Shown in pieces: positions 1 to 13,121 of a stretch of 64,000 nt of DNA; the stretch's first letter is position 1, and the number at the start of each line of letters is the position of its first letter. The stretch is from Petunia secreta. Taxonomy: Eukaryota; Streptophyta; Magnoliopsida; Solanales; Solanaceae. The notes below the pieces were generated by a model. The model searched no databases, was not told the DNA's origin, and saw only the letters and a list, made by a program, of their open reading frames with translations. The stretch spans positions 28,932,501 to 28,996,500 of the forward strand of contig JARKIP010000065.1 of assembly GCA_029990175.1 (NCBI GenBank). The letters run 5' to 3'. The translations under genes and the position numbers were made by a program.

Positions 1-2358
1 ATACCCGATTTTGGACTCAACTCGGGGCGAGTCGGGTTCGGATTTGACTGGGTAACTCGTTTGGAGTCAGAATTTTGGAGTCGCCACTTAATAAATTTTC
101 TAGGCGTATTAGGTCACCTATTAATTTCAAACTCATTTTAAAGAGTTAACTCCGGATTGGTCTACTAGTCAGATATTAGGGTAAGTGTTCGAAATAACCT
201 AGAAGGAAGGGGTTAGGCACCTCCTAGGTTCCACTAAGCATGGTTGCCGGCCGATTTCTATATTGGGTTTAACATATTCTTATAAAAAGGATAAAAGCTA
301 AATAGAATAAACAAACGAGATATGGGATGCAAAATAAGTAAAAATGCAGTTTAAGGTATATGCATAAGCAATCTAAAATAATAATTATATTGTACAAATA
401 GCCACAAATTAATTAAACAATAAATAACTATTTAAGCATTTGAATAAATAACCCTAGGTTTTATTATCCTATTCGGATCAGAACCCGGCTTTTACCGGAG
501 AAGATAGATTTAGGATCCACTATCGTATATAGCTTGGGTAATTTCCATCATATCCGAGGGGCTTAATTCTCTTTAACCCCCATACCCTCTTTAAGTATTT
601 AACTAAAGTGCTTCCTAATATTTTAAACGTCCTAAATATTTTACTAACGTCCCAACTTAAAGTCCCGGAGGCCATTGGGACAACTAATTAAAATGTAAAA
701 TATCGAGACTCCTAAAATGTGTTAAATTCCCCAATTCTAGACTCGAACTAGGCGTCAAGTAAAAATACGGTCATGCTTTGTAAATAAAAGCAAATCATAT
801 CAAGTAAAATAATTTCAAAGATTTAAAAATAATAAGCCTCCAAATTAAAATGATAGGCTAGTCACAAAATTAAAAAAATAACTTTTAGTTTTAATTAAGA
901 CCCCACGACATCACTAAAAATAAAAGGATCTCTAATTAACTGCTGCGGAGAAAGACTTTAAAACAAATTCTCTTTTGATTATCTATATAAAAATTTCATA
1001 TCACAAAAGGATTAATTAAGTATTCTAGTTGTGATCAAATATAGGAACAAATTATGTATTCAAGTATTATTCAAATATTAGGCCGACTGTTAAACAATAT
1101 TAAAAGACTACAATAAAATTGAGTCATTATTCAAGACTACATGAGAAACATACCTTTCAAGATTCAAAGAAAAGCAATGATACTTTGTCACTTACCAATC
1201 TCAAAGTCATGTTTGATGTTACAATAATTTTCGGAATTTGCAGAGTTGTTTTCGAGCAAATTTAAATTATACTAAATATTGTACAGAGAATGGATATAGA
1301 GGTGTCTTGATAAGGGAGAAATAGAGAGAAATTGTGTGTCCTACATGGTGAGAATTGAGTTGAATTATAGTAGAGGAATAGGGTACTAAGAATAGTAGGA
1401 AATTATTGATTACATGATTTGTAGAATCTTTAATTTTGAGTGATGGATGTTTGGAGCATAATTGAAGGGATTTTTAATGAGAGTGAATCAAGAGATTTGA
1501 TGAGGGGATATTTTCTTTAAGTAGTAATGATGTATGTAGACTCAAAAGTGGGGAAGAGGGAGAGATTAGAGAATAGGAATGTTGGAGAAATTTGTGAGAT
1601 TAGAGAGATTATGGGCGATAGGAGAGAGATTGAGAAAATGTATCTAGACTACCTTTTGGTTAGGTTCAAGGTAGGAGGAAGAAGATTTGTATATAGAATA
1701 AAAGAATGATTTTCAGTTAATAAAATATGGAAGAGATTTTGAATGTAGAGAGTGTACCTAGACCATCTTTTGTCTAGGTTCAAAGAGAATTTGAAAGAAT
1801 TTAATTATCATGAAATAAAGTGAATATGAGGGAAGAAAAATGTATGGTGCAAAAATAGAAGTATCTGGTCAAACTTTTGTCCAAGTTCAAAGGAGATTTT
1901 GATATTTCGAATCCAAATAAATGTGCCAAAATTATGAAATAAAATTGGTGGTATATTATGAATGACATTTGAGCTGAATATGTTTAATTGGACTATTATT
2001 TAACTAAAGGTGCCAAAAAAAGAAAATATAAATATATATAGATTATGTAAGAAAATAAGATGCACACGTAAAAGATAATTGGGGTCAAATTAAATCAAAT
2101 AATTATTTATAGTCACAGGTAAATATTTAAATATTATAAATATTGTAAATTGCACGAATAGTTGGAGCTTATCATATAGTTAACACATAGCCTAAATGAT
2201 GATATGACCACAATTAAGTATATAACGTATAAATAGGGAGATAACACACGTAAATGCATGACTTCTAATACAAATTTTCTCAAACAATCAACATTGCACC
2301 TTTAAGTTAAATTATGGCCAATTATAGAGAAAATGAGGGATAAAATTGGGTGTCAACA
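1..2358. repeat. LTR-retrotransposon-derived tail (partial)
   Basis: AT-rich DNA without a credible gene. The right edge, GGGTGTCAACA ending at 2358, is the inverse of TGTTGACACCC, a common start or end of plant Gypsy LTRs. A TATA-like CGTATAAATAGGG lies at about 2226-2238. The phrases near 61-230 (GGAGTCGCCACTTA, GGTTAGGCACCTCC) resemble conserved stretches I associate with large plant Gypsy elements, from memory only. The left end is outside the window, so no TSD can be tested. It could be a solo LTR, part of a full element, or a composite. The 60-codon frame near 1527-1709 is low-complexity and is not called as a gene. Confidence 0.4.
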
Positions 2359-3264
2359 AGCTGCAGGTTTTGTTACTGGACACTGAGCTCCAACATGAAG
2401 ATGTGAAGTAGTAGAGGGGTTCTTGGCTGTTTCTAGTTGCTACAGGTGTTTGGTGTTGTCTCTAGAAGTCTGAGTGCTCTGTGAGATGGGGTGTCTATGT
2501 TTCGTTTGTGATGAGTGAGTTTTCAGCAGCTTCTGGAGTCGTTGAGGGTCTTTGAGGGGTGTAATTGTAGAGGGATGTGAGGTTGTTTATGTTTACTTAT
2601 CTGTTATAGGGGTGGGTTTTGTTGTAGTTTAGCTTTCTTGGGGGTTGGCCTTTGGTCCTGGTGGCTTGCAGTTGGTAAGGGGAGTTTGTTCTTTGGTTTC
2701 TGGTTGCTCTGTGAGTTCAAAAGAGAGTAAAGAATTTGTTCTGGTTCAGTTTTATTTAAGATGTGAGCCCCACGGGAAAAGGTCAATTTCTTGACTTTCG
2801 GATCTTTAGTGAAACCTATCAGGACGATCTCGGATTTCACTTCCAAGAGTTCCCACATATCACAAATGACCATACAAACCTAACGCAACCTTGAGAAATT
2901 CGAATTCAAGCTCATTTACTCAAATCAAGTTTTGAAACCTCTCTTAGACTTTACCGGCAATCGAAATGGAAACCTTCTCAGAAAATTTACCAAACGAGGT
3001 CAAAATTAGCTTTAATTTTTCAAAAAAGTCGGAATGAACCTTACGAAGCTTTGAATACTGTCGGTACATAATCAGAGTCCTTACTTCTAAAACTGTTAAC
3101 CGAGGTCGTTTCACATTTAATTTGACAACAAATGTCCTAAGCACTTGTAGAAGAGAATGAACCCAATAATCATACTCTTATAAATATTCAACCCTTTTAG
3201 CAACATTATTTTATAAGTTAAGGAATAACTATGACTTGGCTAATTTCTTTCACTTAAGAGTCTA
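2359..3264. other. Intergenic stretch, no convincing gene
   Basis: No recognisable gene. A minus-strand frame of 89 codons (2604-2873) ends in a lysine/proline/glutamine-rich tail, but it has no recognised motif, no supporting exon structure and no conserved neighbour. A second short minus-strand frame (2944-3144) is basic and AT-driven. I treat both as chance or decayed sequence. Confidence 0.3.
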
Positions 3265-4135
3265 GAGAATTTCAAAAATATATATTTCACTAGTTTGAAG
3301 CCTGTTTAACGTGAATTTTATATCAACGAGAAGACTATAATGAGTAAATTCTGGTAAATTATATCAAACACTTCCAAAAAGTAAAAAAATCTACATCCAG
3401 TTTTACAAAAAAAAAATAACAATTACACCAAGAATTTCAAAATTTTATATCGTACCCATTTTAAATGCGGCTAAACCAATAATATACACAAAGCATACAA
3501 TGAGTAGATTTTGGAAAAATATATCACACATTCAACTCTGATGGAGTACTATCGAGAATTCAGAATTTTGTATGCAGATTTCCAGAAGAAAATAATACTG
3601 CCTCCATCCCATTTTGTTTGTCATAGTTCGAGTTTCGAGAGCCAAATGAGTTTATCTTTGATCACAATCTTTTTATATATCTTTTAAATATTTTGAGTTG
3701 TAATTTATTGTGACTTATAGTACTTTTCATGTAGTTTTCAAATCTGTAAACATTATTTCAAAAAAGATAAAGATTTTATGTTCTAATTTACGGTCAAATT
3801 TAATAAGTTTGACTCTCGAAACAGTAACTATGACAAATAAAGTGAGACAGGGGAGTAACATTTTGCTTAACTTTATAATATCATATCTTACTCGTTTTAA
3901 ATCTGTTTAACTTGAATAATATATCAACAAAAAGTTTGTAACGAGTAGATTATGAAAATAATTCACATACTGTAAATTTAAATTGTAATTTCTAGAAATA
4001 TAAAAAAATAATTTGCACTTTTACTAGAACTATAAATATTTCAGCAAAAGTTTGAAAATTAATATCTTACTCTATTTTTTAATTCATTTTTAATGGGTAA
4101 TGTATTAAGCGACAGCCCTAAATGAGAAAATCCTA
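3265..4135. repeat. Degenerate tandem array, unit about 165 bp
   Basis: About four diverged copies share the pattern: AATTTCA..TTTTATATC, then (T)TTAA(A)TCTGTTTAAC, then ATATCAAC followed by AATGAGTAGATT(T/A)TGG. Copies begin near 3265, 3433, 3868 and 4030; the third lies just beyond an inserted MITE. Units are AT-rich and non-coding. Whether this is a decayed satellite or an internal part of a larger element cannot be told by eye. Confidence 0.45.
3598..3855. mobile_element. Stowaway-type MITE with TA target duplication
   Basis: A 258-bp element flanked by TA (3596-3597 and 3856-3857). The left end CTGCCTCCATCCC and the inverse of the right end, CTCCCCTGTCTC, continue into a long imperfect inverted repeat that includes TTTGTCATAGTT and TTTCGAGAG on both arms. 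The TA duplication, the CTCC-type terminal repeat and the short non-coding length are the hallmarks of Tc1/Mariner-related Stowaway MITEs. It would be moved by a transposase encoded elsewhere. It interrupts the tandem array at 3265-4135. Confidence 0.75.
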
Positions 4136-4502
4136 TAGATATTTAAGTCATACAATAATTAAAAGTATGTAATTCACGGTACACAACTTACAGTTCGAAA
4201 ATATTTAAAAAAATAATAAGTTTTTTCACATGTACGATACGAACAGACACAAAACAATGGCTTTGATACTAATAATAGAATTTAAAGTCGTAGCGGAGAT
4301 GAGAATAGTTTGTTAACACAGTAGCGGAATTGAACCACGAAAATTTGCTCCAAGTCTAACCTTGAATTACTAGGATATAAGGTGTTGTTCCACAAACTAG
4401 ATGTTGTCTTTGTGTGTGTTTCTTTTAAGGAGGAATTAAATAAATCATCTATATAAAAGATGAGGAAGAAAGTAACATTCTCTTTTCTACTGAGAAGGAG
4501 CA
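4136..4502. other. Intergenic AT-rich stretch
   Basis: No gene, RNA or repeat boundary is recognised between the tandem array and the left duplication of the hAT-like element. Confidence 0.4.
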
Positions 4503-5111
4503 GTTCCAGGTAGGGGTATTCAAACCGAACTGTAAAACCGAATCAAACAGAAAAATCGAACCAAACAGACTAAAAATTGAATATATTTGGTTTGATTTGG
4601 TTTGGTCTGGTCTGGTCTTGGTTTTGAACTAAGAAACCAAACTGACATATAAATATATATGTATATTATTTTTATATATTTTTAAAACATTATATGTGGT
4701 TATCGTTAAAAAAATTTGTTGAGAGATATTTATTATCCTCCAATGAGATGTAATATTTAATAAAACCATTATATTGCATCTAATTTATGATGTATAGTCA
4801 TTTCCCTATTATCAAGTGTTGTTTAAATGTTTCGATCTGTTTATTCTTTGGGTAAATTACAAAAAGGGGCACAAATACACCAGGTCCTGAAAACATAAGC
4901 ACTTTTTTGGAGGTCTTAAAAACATAAGTACTTTACCATTGAATGAAGCTGAAAGTACAAAAATACCGTTCCTAATAGAGAACTTTCCATAATTATAAAA
5001 ATGGCACCGACCATTTTTTGAAGGCATAATTACAAAAATGCCACCGCACCTTTTTACCTCCGAAATTACAAAAAACGCCATTACTTCCTACACAGCAGAA
5101 AACAGTGCCAA

Positions 5112-5600
5112 TTCGGTCGTGTTTCATGTCCATTTTGTGAATAAATAAGGCCAAATCCGCATCGTTTCGTTCATATACAAGTCTGTTAATTCGTCTGGGT
5201 TTCACGACTATTATGTGAATAAATAAAGTCGAATCGTCATTGTTTCTCTTATATACAAAAATCAAAGCAAAACATAGCATAAGACCAATCTGGCGTCATT
5301 TCTTCATACAATGAGCAAAACATCATGTTCGTTTTCTGAAGAAATGACGCTCAATCGGCCTTACTTTATTCATTCGCAAATACCTTCAAGTACTTATATA
5401 TTTTAAATAACGACAATCTGGGTGTGCTTATGCATATAATTGTGTATGTGTTTGTGAAGAAATGAGTTCAGATCGTCCTCACTTCATACATCCACAAAAA
5501 TGACCTTCAAGTGCTTCTATATTTAAAAATAATGACAATCTGTCTGTGTTTGTATTTATGCATATATTGAACTAAAGTTGTGTTCGTTTTGCAAACTAAT
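5112..5600. repeat. Two short degenerate tandem duplications
   Basis: Two units with a period of about 78 bp start at 5112 and 5190. They share TTCG..TG(G)GTTTCA, TGTGAATAAATAA and ATATACAA. Further right, two units near 5388 and 5510 share CCTTCAAGT(A/G)CTT(A/C)TATAT, then GACAATCTG and TATGCATATA, with a period of about 123 bp. The 13-mer GCGTCATTTCTTC (about 5292) recurs inverted at about 5338, which could form a small hairpin. No coding capacity is evident. Confidence 0.45.
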
Positions 5601-7110
5601 GACACCAAATCATCATCACTTTTCCAAAATACAAAAATCCAAAATAAAAATAAACAACGCCAATCCGAAATCATTTCTTCATAGAGTGAGCCATATAATA
5701 TTTATATTTTATAAATAATTAAAGCCGAATCATCATCACTTTCAATACAACTTTGAATATAAATTGTTATCACTTTCAATACAAATCGTTATCACCTTCG
5801 ACACAATTATGAATAAAAATTATCAATTACTTTTAATACAAATTTTCATCACTTTTTCAATGACTCTTAATCCTCCTCCACCATTTCCATCACAGATTAT
5901 TTACACGATTCAAAAAGAGGGAAAAAAAAAAAGGAGAAAAATCATTTAAAACATATCTATCTTCCATGGATTATCTCTCAAAGATCATTAATATCTATCT
6001 GCCATTGATTATCTCTCAAACTCTCGCCGTCAACGGCTAAGAGTAACGATGGGGGCAATTTTTTATTCTAGTCATGTTCTGCTCAACTCAATTAATGCGA
6101 GCTTACCTAGCCATTTCATTAATAAAGTCAGACAAATGTATTTGATAATACATCCCTCCATCACCTCTCATCAAATCACCAAGATAGTGTGATATTTACA
6201 AGGGTCATCACGGTTTGTCCATCATTAAATGGTTTTACCATATCTTAATGCAGTTCTTTGATCCTCTCCTGAGAATACTTGCATTTGACCACTTGTTAGT
6301 TAACAGTGTTGATTTTAGGATCAACTGGGTTGCAAGGGGATTTGATGGTTCTATATGAGGAGAGTTAGATTTTTATTATAGAAAGGATTTTGTTAACCGT
6401 GTGCGCTTTCATTGTCTTTGTATGAAAACTTTACTTTTTCACAGCGCATGTTATACCTTGTTTATTTGTTATCTTTGTGCTAACTGCATTCGTTCTACAT
6501 CGGCAGCAAGAAGGGCGTAGAATAATCTGTCTAGTTTATGTGTACCGGACATGTAGTTCTGGTAAACCAAGACATTTGATGTCATTATACCTTAGTGGTG
6601 GTGGTTGTGGTTGGCTTAAGGTTTGGTGTATAGAGAAAGAAAGTGGATTTGTAGAGAGAGAAGTGTGAGTGTATATGATTGTAGAATAGTGCTTAAAGGG
6701 TAAAAGCAAAAATATTTTTATTAGTGTTCAAAAAGTGCCTATGCTTTAAAGACTACCAAAAAATAGGTCATCAAAAAAAAGACCATGCACAGAAGTGCTC
6801 ATTCCACATAAAAAAAGTGTTATTCTTTTATATTCACAAGTCAAGACCTAAGAAACTCTTATTCTTTTTCAATGTTGAAATATAGTTTATTGATTATTTT
6901 TAAAAATTAAATAGAGCTAGCATATCATTACTTAAGTTTCATATATCTTTATGTCTAATTATCAAAGTCTTAAGCTTGAAAGAGTATATGAATAAAAGAT
7001 TAGTTTTAGATTAAAAAATTTGTTATCATGTATTGTGGAAAAAAATCTCTCATAAGAATACAAAGCATATCACATGTTCGTCAATTTGCTCAATTCTTAT
7101 TAAATATAGA

Positions 7111-10100
7111 CTAGTATATGTACCCGCGCGATGCGCGGTTTCAAACAATTTTAAGTTTAGCCCTTCTTGTAAAGTGTAAAATTTGGCTTCTTAAAAATAT
7201 TCTTCTTGGTAATTCCAAATCATTTTGAATATAGCAAGAGCAAGGTTTTCAATGAAGGATTGATATTTAGGACATCTCTTGGTTTTGGGATATTTATAAC
7301 TGAAGTAGGACTACAAAAATGTTTATCAAGTAATATATTTTAATAGTAAAAACTTACGTGCAACCAATGTTTATACAAAACTATTGAAATCAACTTTAGT
7401 ACTTAATTAAAGTACAAATATTTATCCCTTGACCCAAAGATTCTGAATCTCTTTCACTCCATTCAAGAACTTAAATATCAATGTAATAACTCATTGGGAG
7501 AAAAGTATACATTAGTAGAAAGAATTTAGCAAATATGAAATAAAAATATTCAAATGATCATAACATTCTTTCAACTAATTCGGAAGACCTAAAAGATTCA
7601 TGGCAAGAAAGAAAATATATTCTTCTTCCACGTCTATTAAACCATTAATTATTCTGTTTCTATTGGAAGAAAAGTTGTTACTAATTTCTTCCTTTCTTCC
7701 ATCTTTTTTCCTCCAAAAGAATCGTTACAATTTCTTCCGATGCTGGATCAAATAGATAAACGACTGACATTATTAAGATAGAAATTATGAATATTAATTG
7801 AAATATCATCCATCAATAAAACTACTGAAAATTCACTCCTTTCAAGCGATCGACCTTATGATTGATACAATCAAATAAAAAGATTCAGAAGGCTTACATT
7901 CACTATTTGAGATACCGCTATACAATAACAAATTTTAGAACTTACATAATCCAAAAACGCCCACTTGAAATACACAATGGAAGTGGAACAATCTTGCTAT
8001 TAGTGATGACATAAACAGTATGGCAACATATCAATTAAATCTTCCTTCAAGGATAAGAGTACACCAATGGTTGCAATAAAAGTAGTCCAAAATTATATTA
8101 TATTCTTTAAGTAACATAAAATATAATACAAAACAAAAAATCCAAAACATGACTTGTTGCTGCCATTAAGTCTGTAAAATATAGTATTTAACTTAAAGAT
8201 GACAAAAAGGAGAAAAAAAGGCAAATATTTGATGCCAAGATAAGTTCAGTGAAGATTAAAATAAATAATTTACCTCTCAACACATCATTCACAACCTCTT
8301 CCTCCTCAAATTACCAACTCTCTAGAATCATGATCATTGAAAAAGGATAAACAACCCACTACTAAAAGGAAATGAAATAACACGGGTTTACATAATATAC
8401 TGAACAAAATAAATCAAAATCCACTCAAAATCACCAATTACAACCTGAATTAAAAAATAAAAATAAAATATGAACCCCAATATGATCGTAATGACTGTTG
8501 TAAGAATCTACCTATCAAACAAATGAATCTTTTTCTTACAAATTATCTGCAAAATGGACCAGCATATTAAAATTAAAACAAAGACTCATAGAAGTGCATG
8601 GCTTGTATCATAATGCCTTCTCAAAAGTAGTATAAATAGTTTATATTTACAGGTAAACTGAACTAAAGAGATGCTCAACTCCTTAGAATAAGCCAACCTA
8701 AAAATACAATGGAATTGAGAACATCTAAGCTATTAGAGGTGGCATAAACAGTATGACAACGTATTATTCTAAACTTGCTTCTTTCCTCATTTAAAATTAG
8801 AAGAAAGATTATTCCTTAAATATTTGAAACTTAAATGCTGTAATTATGTCTAGGTGAGGATATAGACAATTGTAATTTGACAGATGATTAAAGCCATTGT
8901 CAGCAATCAATATTTGCAATCATGAATCATAAACTACCAATAAAGGCAGAGTTGTAATGGAAAAAAAAATTCACTAAGTTCAAATCCTAATGGTGTACAA
9001 ATAAGACAACTCACAACTTAAAAAGCTTATTCTTTTGGTTGAATGTTTAAATATTAGTATGAAGAAAAAGAAAACATACTTGCAGCAGGCTCTTGGTTCT
9101 ACAGATTGGATACATTTAGCATGACCATAATCGCATGTTTGTGTATGAGTCATAATGGAACTTTGAGGAATCACTTACATGGTCCACACCTGTTCCAATT
9201 CATATGTGTTGATGTACTTCATTCCGCTTTGTTTTGAAATAATTTACTGAAAGAAATTAATATCATTTACAGAGTGCGCAATGTCCAAACTCCAACTTTT
9301 TTTTTCCTTTTCAATTCCAAACTCCAAATCACATACATATAAACTAATTTAATTTAAATATGTCCAACACCAAAATATATGTTTGTATATGTGTTTACCT
9401 TTTTGTTTACCTACACATAAGAGCCATGGTCACACTTGCAGTATTGAGCCAAAAATAGTGTATTTATTTGTCGGCACCACTTTAGTACTCACACAATTAG
9501 GAAGAAACAGATCATGACAAAATTGAAAGAATGAAAACAACTTTCATTAATAATTCATTCAAAAATACGTTACGAAGTTAATATTTTAAAAACAAACCCC
9601 ATTAAGTTACGTCATTATTGCATGAGATAGTTGATATAAATCGAAGTAGGAGCCGTGATAAGTAAAAGAGAGTTGGGCATGCCTGTTCAAAATAGATAAC
9701 TATTATCAGCACTTTAAACCCCATAGAGGGACCAATAGTAATAGTACTACCAGCACTCCAGTAACTAACACCACCAAAGAGCACCATAACTCTTCCCACG
9801 AAAAAAAATCTTAATCTGTAGTAAAAATCGCAGTCAATACCTGAACCAATTATGCTTTATAACAGAGAACATAAAAGAATAAACTAAAACAAATGATCAT
9901 ACAAAATAGCTCTTTCTTTCTGGACCAAATAGCTTCGTGTACCTAAAATTCAAGTGTGAACATATTAAAAATACTCAAATAATAAAGGAATGGATGAATA
10001 TAAACTCAATACAGAACTAAGTTAAGAGAAAAAGACCAATAACTTGCATCAAAATCTGGAATTGCAAGCACAAACCCTCAAAGATGCAGAAGCAACAATG

Positions 10101-11227
10101 GATAGACATCGCCAATAACCAACAATGGATACACAGCCAATGTAAATCATGAGATTAACTGTCCCTGCCTATGTTTCGGGCGAAACCAAAGTAGAAGCTA
10201 TTTTACCATTTTTTATCTTTTTAGGTTGAAATGATATTAATCTTATGTATGATACTCGTTTGTTTTCAAAGTTCAAACACACATGAATTGAAATTTTTTA
10301 TCTGTAGATTCAAAAGCTAACCTTTTAACAAAAACATGATTTGTCAAAATCTGTTTGATGATCAAAACCAAGGAAATCTATTTTGTCAAAATTTATATAC
10401 TACTAATGCTCAAACAGTAAATAAATTGATTCCTAAAAAAATAAAGAAGAAGAATTGTATAAGCATACATCAAGTGTTAAAGTTGGAGTTTTACCATTGG
10501 ATCACCGCCTTTTATCTCAGAACACTTCCCAGCATCTGTTTAAAAAGAAAAAAGAAAAAAAAGAAGAATAAGAAAGAAACTCAGTTCTTTATATCTAACA
10601 CATCCTCTATTTTCTTCAGATGGTACTCGTGCAATTCAAAGTAAAAAATCTATCAAATCCAAAAACTTCAACCATGAAGAAAATCAAGGCAGAATCCTTT
10701 ACTTAAAACAAATGAAGAGCCACAACGAAGATGCATTCTACTTACTAATATGTGCGATTTTAAGGGAATCATTCCATATCTCCACTCTAATTGTTAACCA
10801 CAAAGTTTGATCTTTGATTTAGGCTAAAATTTAAACAGACAAATATAAAAAGATAAGAAAGATGGAAAAGAAAGACTACAAATTAGTTAAAACTTCTCCC
10901 AGTGGTTGAAACTGCAATAGATGTGTTGGGGAGAACGTGATTTATCACTTTACTAATTTTCCTAACTTCCACTACTTACATGTTATCCACTAACTAATGA
11001 AAACTACCGTTCTCTCTTATCAATTCACTGCTTACGTAGTAGTTTTGTGGTGCAGATATTAAATTCAAATTTTAAATTGCCTATTTAGATTTAACAACCT
11101 AACTAATTTTCAACTATTTTTAAAGTTGGTAAAACTTTGTCCTAATAGAATACATGTGGCATATATTTATTACTTCCACTTGGCTACTTTTTATAGGCTA
11201 CTATGTTCCTTTTAATATATATATAGA
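7111..11227 (-). mobile_element. Non-autonomous Helitron inserted in the hAT-like element
   Basis: Read on the minus strand, the element starts TCTATATATATATTAAAAGG at 11227. It ends with a 6-bp GC hairpin (CCGCGC / GCGCGG, 7124-7138) followed 9 nt later by CTAG at 7111-7114. The flanking bases are A before the TC and T after the CTAG, the A^T insertion preference of Helitrons, and there is no target duplication. No Rep/helicase frame is visible in 4.1 kb, so it is non-autonomous. It may carry captured gene fragments (weak minus-strand frames near 9602-9799 and 8980-9174), but I recognise none. Confidence 0.75.
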
Positions 11228-11424
11228 TTAAATATATCAATATTTTCATTTGACGACTCTAGAAAAGATAAATAGAATATATATTACATGTGACTAAAAA
11301 TAAAATTGAAATAAAATCGATCAAACTGCAAAAACCAAACCGACCAAATCAATATAGTTGGTTTGGTGTTGGTTTTGATGAAAAACTGAGCCAACCAACC
11401 CATGAACACCCTTTGTTCCAGGTA

Positions 11425-12310
11425 TTATTATTTTTATCTCCATACACATTACACATATTCAAACACTGGGTAATTATTCAACGTGTATGGTAACTTCCAA
11501 GATAATATTTTTCTAACTTCTATTACTTATCCTTTCAAACATGGTTGGGTCAGTCTACATGGGCGACCCAAGACCCTAACTCCAAATAACCCATAGATAC
11601 TAATGGAATCCAAAAAGACAATTGTCTTGACAAAGCTATTTCCAAAATTGCAAAAGGTTAGGAATAAAATTGGAAAGGTGATGCTCAAAACAAAAGAGTT
11701 TATAGTATGACCAACTTATAATATTTCTATTCCTTCCATCCGATATTAGTTGTCTCTTTTAATTTTTTCACGCTCATTAAGAAATCAATAAGTAGAGTAT
11801 GCATTATACTATGTTAACCCTATTTAATATTTGACTATTAAATTCTTTTTGAGACTAGTCCTTTTGACTAAGAATATAGTTGCAAAGAATAAATTAATAA
11901 ATTTAATCTAGAAATTCAGAAGTGACAACTAATTTGGCGCACATTCTTCTTGCTTAAGGGACAACTAAAATATAACGGAGGTAGTATTTATAAGCATTTT
12001 TATTATTGACCAAACGTGTAGAGAAACTATAAAATATCTATAAATTAATAAAGTTTACCCAATAATTCTCTAAAACTCACATATAAGAAGCTTTTAGCTC
12101 ATGATACAAAGGATTCCACCAAAAGGCGTTCGTTTCTTCTAATCTTCTCTCCGCACTAGTTACAAGTTGTCTCACCGAGAAAAGAAAGAAGCTAATAGGG
12201 AAGGCCCTCAAAAAGGTCTAAGAGATATGGTTAGAGATGATAAGCATATCTTTATAATGATAAAATAAAAATAGGTTTTTTTTAACTATGTATCCATGAA
12301 ATTTAAAGTA
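11425..12310. other. Intergenic flank left of the LTR nest
   Basis: AT-rich, no gene recognised. It contains one Stowaway-type MITE (11730-11981) and ends in the TTTAC target duplication of element O1 at 12311-12315. Confidence 0.4.
11730..11981. mobile_element. Stowaway-type MITE
   Basis: A 252-bp non-coding element flanked by TA (11728-11729 and 11982-11983). The left end TTCCTTCCATCCGATATTAG and the inverse of the right end, CCTCCGTTATATTTTAG, both lead into TTAGTTGTC(C/T)CTT. Terminal repeat type, length and TA duplication fit Stowaway. Confidence 0.6.
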
Positions 12311-12350
12311 TTTACTGTATTGGATAAAAACTAGTATCGTCTAAAAAAGT

Positions 12351-12370
12351 GACACGTGTCTGCCACGTGG
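12351..12370 (+). promoter_or_regulatory. Paired G-box motifs in O1 U3
   Basis: GACACGTGTC (12351-12360) and GCCACGTGG (12362-12370) are two CACGTG palindromes next to each other, conserved in the 3' LTR (49732-49752). CACGTG is the core bound by plant bZIP and bHLH factors in light and abscisic-acid responses. A role in O1 transcription is inference. Confidence 0.55.
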
Positions 12371-12608
12371 TACGGACAGAGATCCACCCGGACAGACATC
12401 CAATGGACAGATAACCAGCCAGGTAGTTACCACGAGCAGCAGCAATGTAACGCTTCATCAGTCAACACGATCTGAATTAGCAATTATTAACCTGATCATG
12501 TGCGATTACCCAATGAATGGTCATAAAGGCAGTTATTACAATCCAGCGGTTACATATCCAACGGATACGTGCCCAACGGTTACAAAACTCAACGGACGCC
12601 TATCAGAC

Positions 12609-12618
12609 CTATAAATAG
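12609..12618 (+). promoter_or_regulatory. TATA box of O1 5' LTR
   Basis: CTATAAATAG inside the LTR, conserved at 49990-49999 in the 3' LTR. It would place transcription start about 30 bp downstream, giving a short R/U5. Confidence 0.65.
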
Positions 12619-13019
12619 CATTCGTTCTAAGTCATTGTAACATAACTTTACTTCATGTCTACAACATCAATAAGAATATTCTCTCTTACTCTTGCTCAAG
12701 TATTGTTATTTGCTTCCATTCGTCGAATACTTTGCTCTCTAATCTCCTAGTACGATTAGTAACGAGGAACTCTCACCGGGGTCCAGCGATCCAACAAGGT
12801 TACCTCTACTCATTTTTACTAACGCTTTGACTTTACTCATTTTAGATTATATCTTATTTCCATATTATTATTTATTATTATTGGAAATCACGAATATATT
12901 GGTAATCTAACAATTAGTACAATTCCTCATTTGAACTTTAATCTAAACTATTGATTGTGACTCCGCAAATACAAATTTAATTGTTAATTGGCCTAATATC
13001 GGATCTAGGTTAAACAATT

Positions 13020-13037
13020 TGGCGACCACAGTGGGAG
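13020..13037 (+). other. O1 primer binding site (tRNA-Arg)
   Basis: TGGCGACCACAGTGGGAG begins 3 nt after the 5' LTR. It is complementary to the 3' end of a plant tRNA-Arg (…CTCCCACTGTGGTCG plus CCA), the primer reported for Ogre/Tat elements. The tRNA match is from memory. Confidence 0.8.
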
Positions 13038-13121
13038 CCGGTCAATAGCTTTCATTGGTTAATAGTTTATCTTTTCCAGTATTACATTCCTTTTTGTCGA
13101 TCTTTTTGCTTCACAACTAAC

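Larger units (their letters stand above)
4511..11414. mobile_element. hAT-like DNA transposon, non-autonomous, host of a Helitron
   Basis: An 8-bp direct duplication GTTCCAGG flanks the element (4503-4510 and 11415-11422). The left end TAGGGGTATTCAAACCG and the inverse of the right end, AAAGGGTGTTCATGGG, share GGGTNTTCA. Both ends continue into AAACCGAAC / TTGGTTTGG-rich arms, typical of plant hAT MITE families. An 8-bp duplication fits the hAT superfamily. Without the Helitron at 7111-11227 it is about 2.8 kb and has no transposase frame. Other unrecognised insertions may sit inside. The ends are imperfect, so the call rests mainly on the duplication plus the arm composition. Confidence 0.6.
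12316..13016 (+). repeat. O1 5' LTR
   Basis: 701 bp, TG at 12316 and CA ending at 13016. It matches the 3' LTR at 49697-50394 along its whole length. It holds two ACGTG-core motifs near the start and a TATA box at 12609-12618. Confidence 0.95.
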
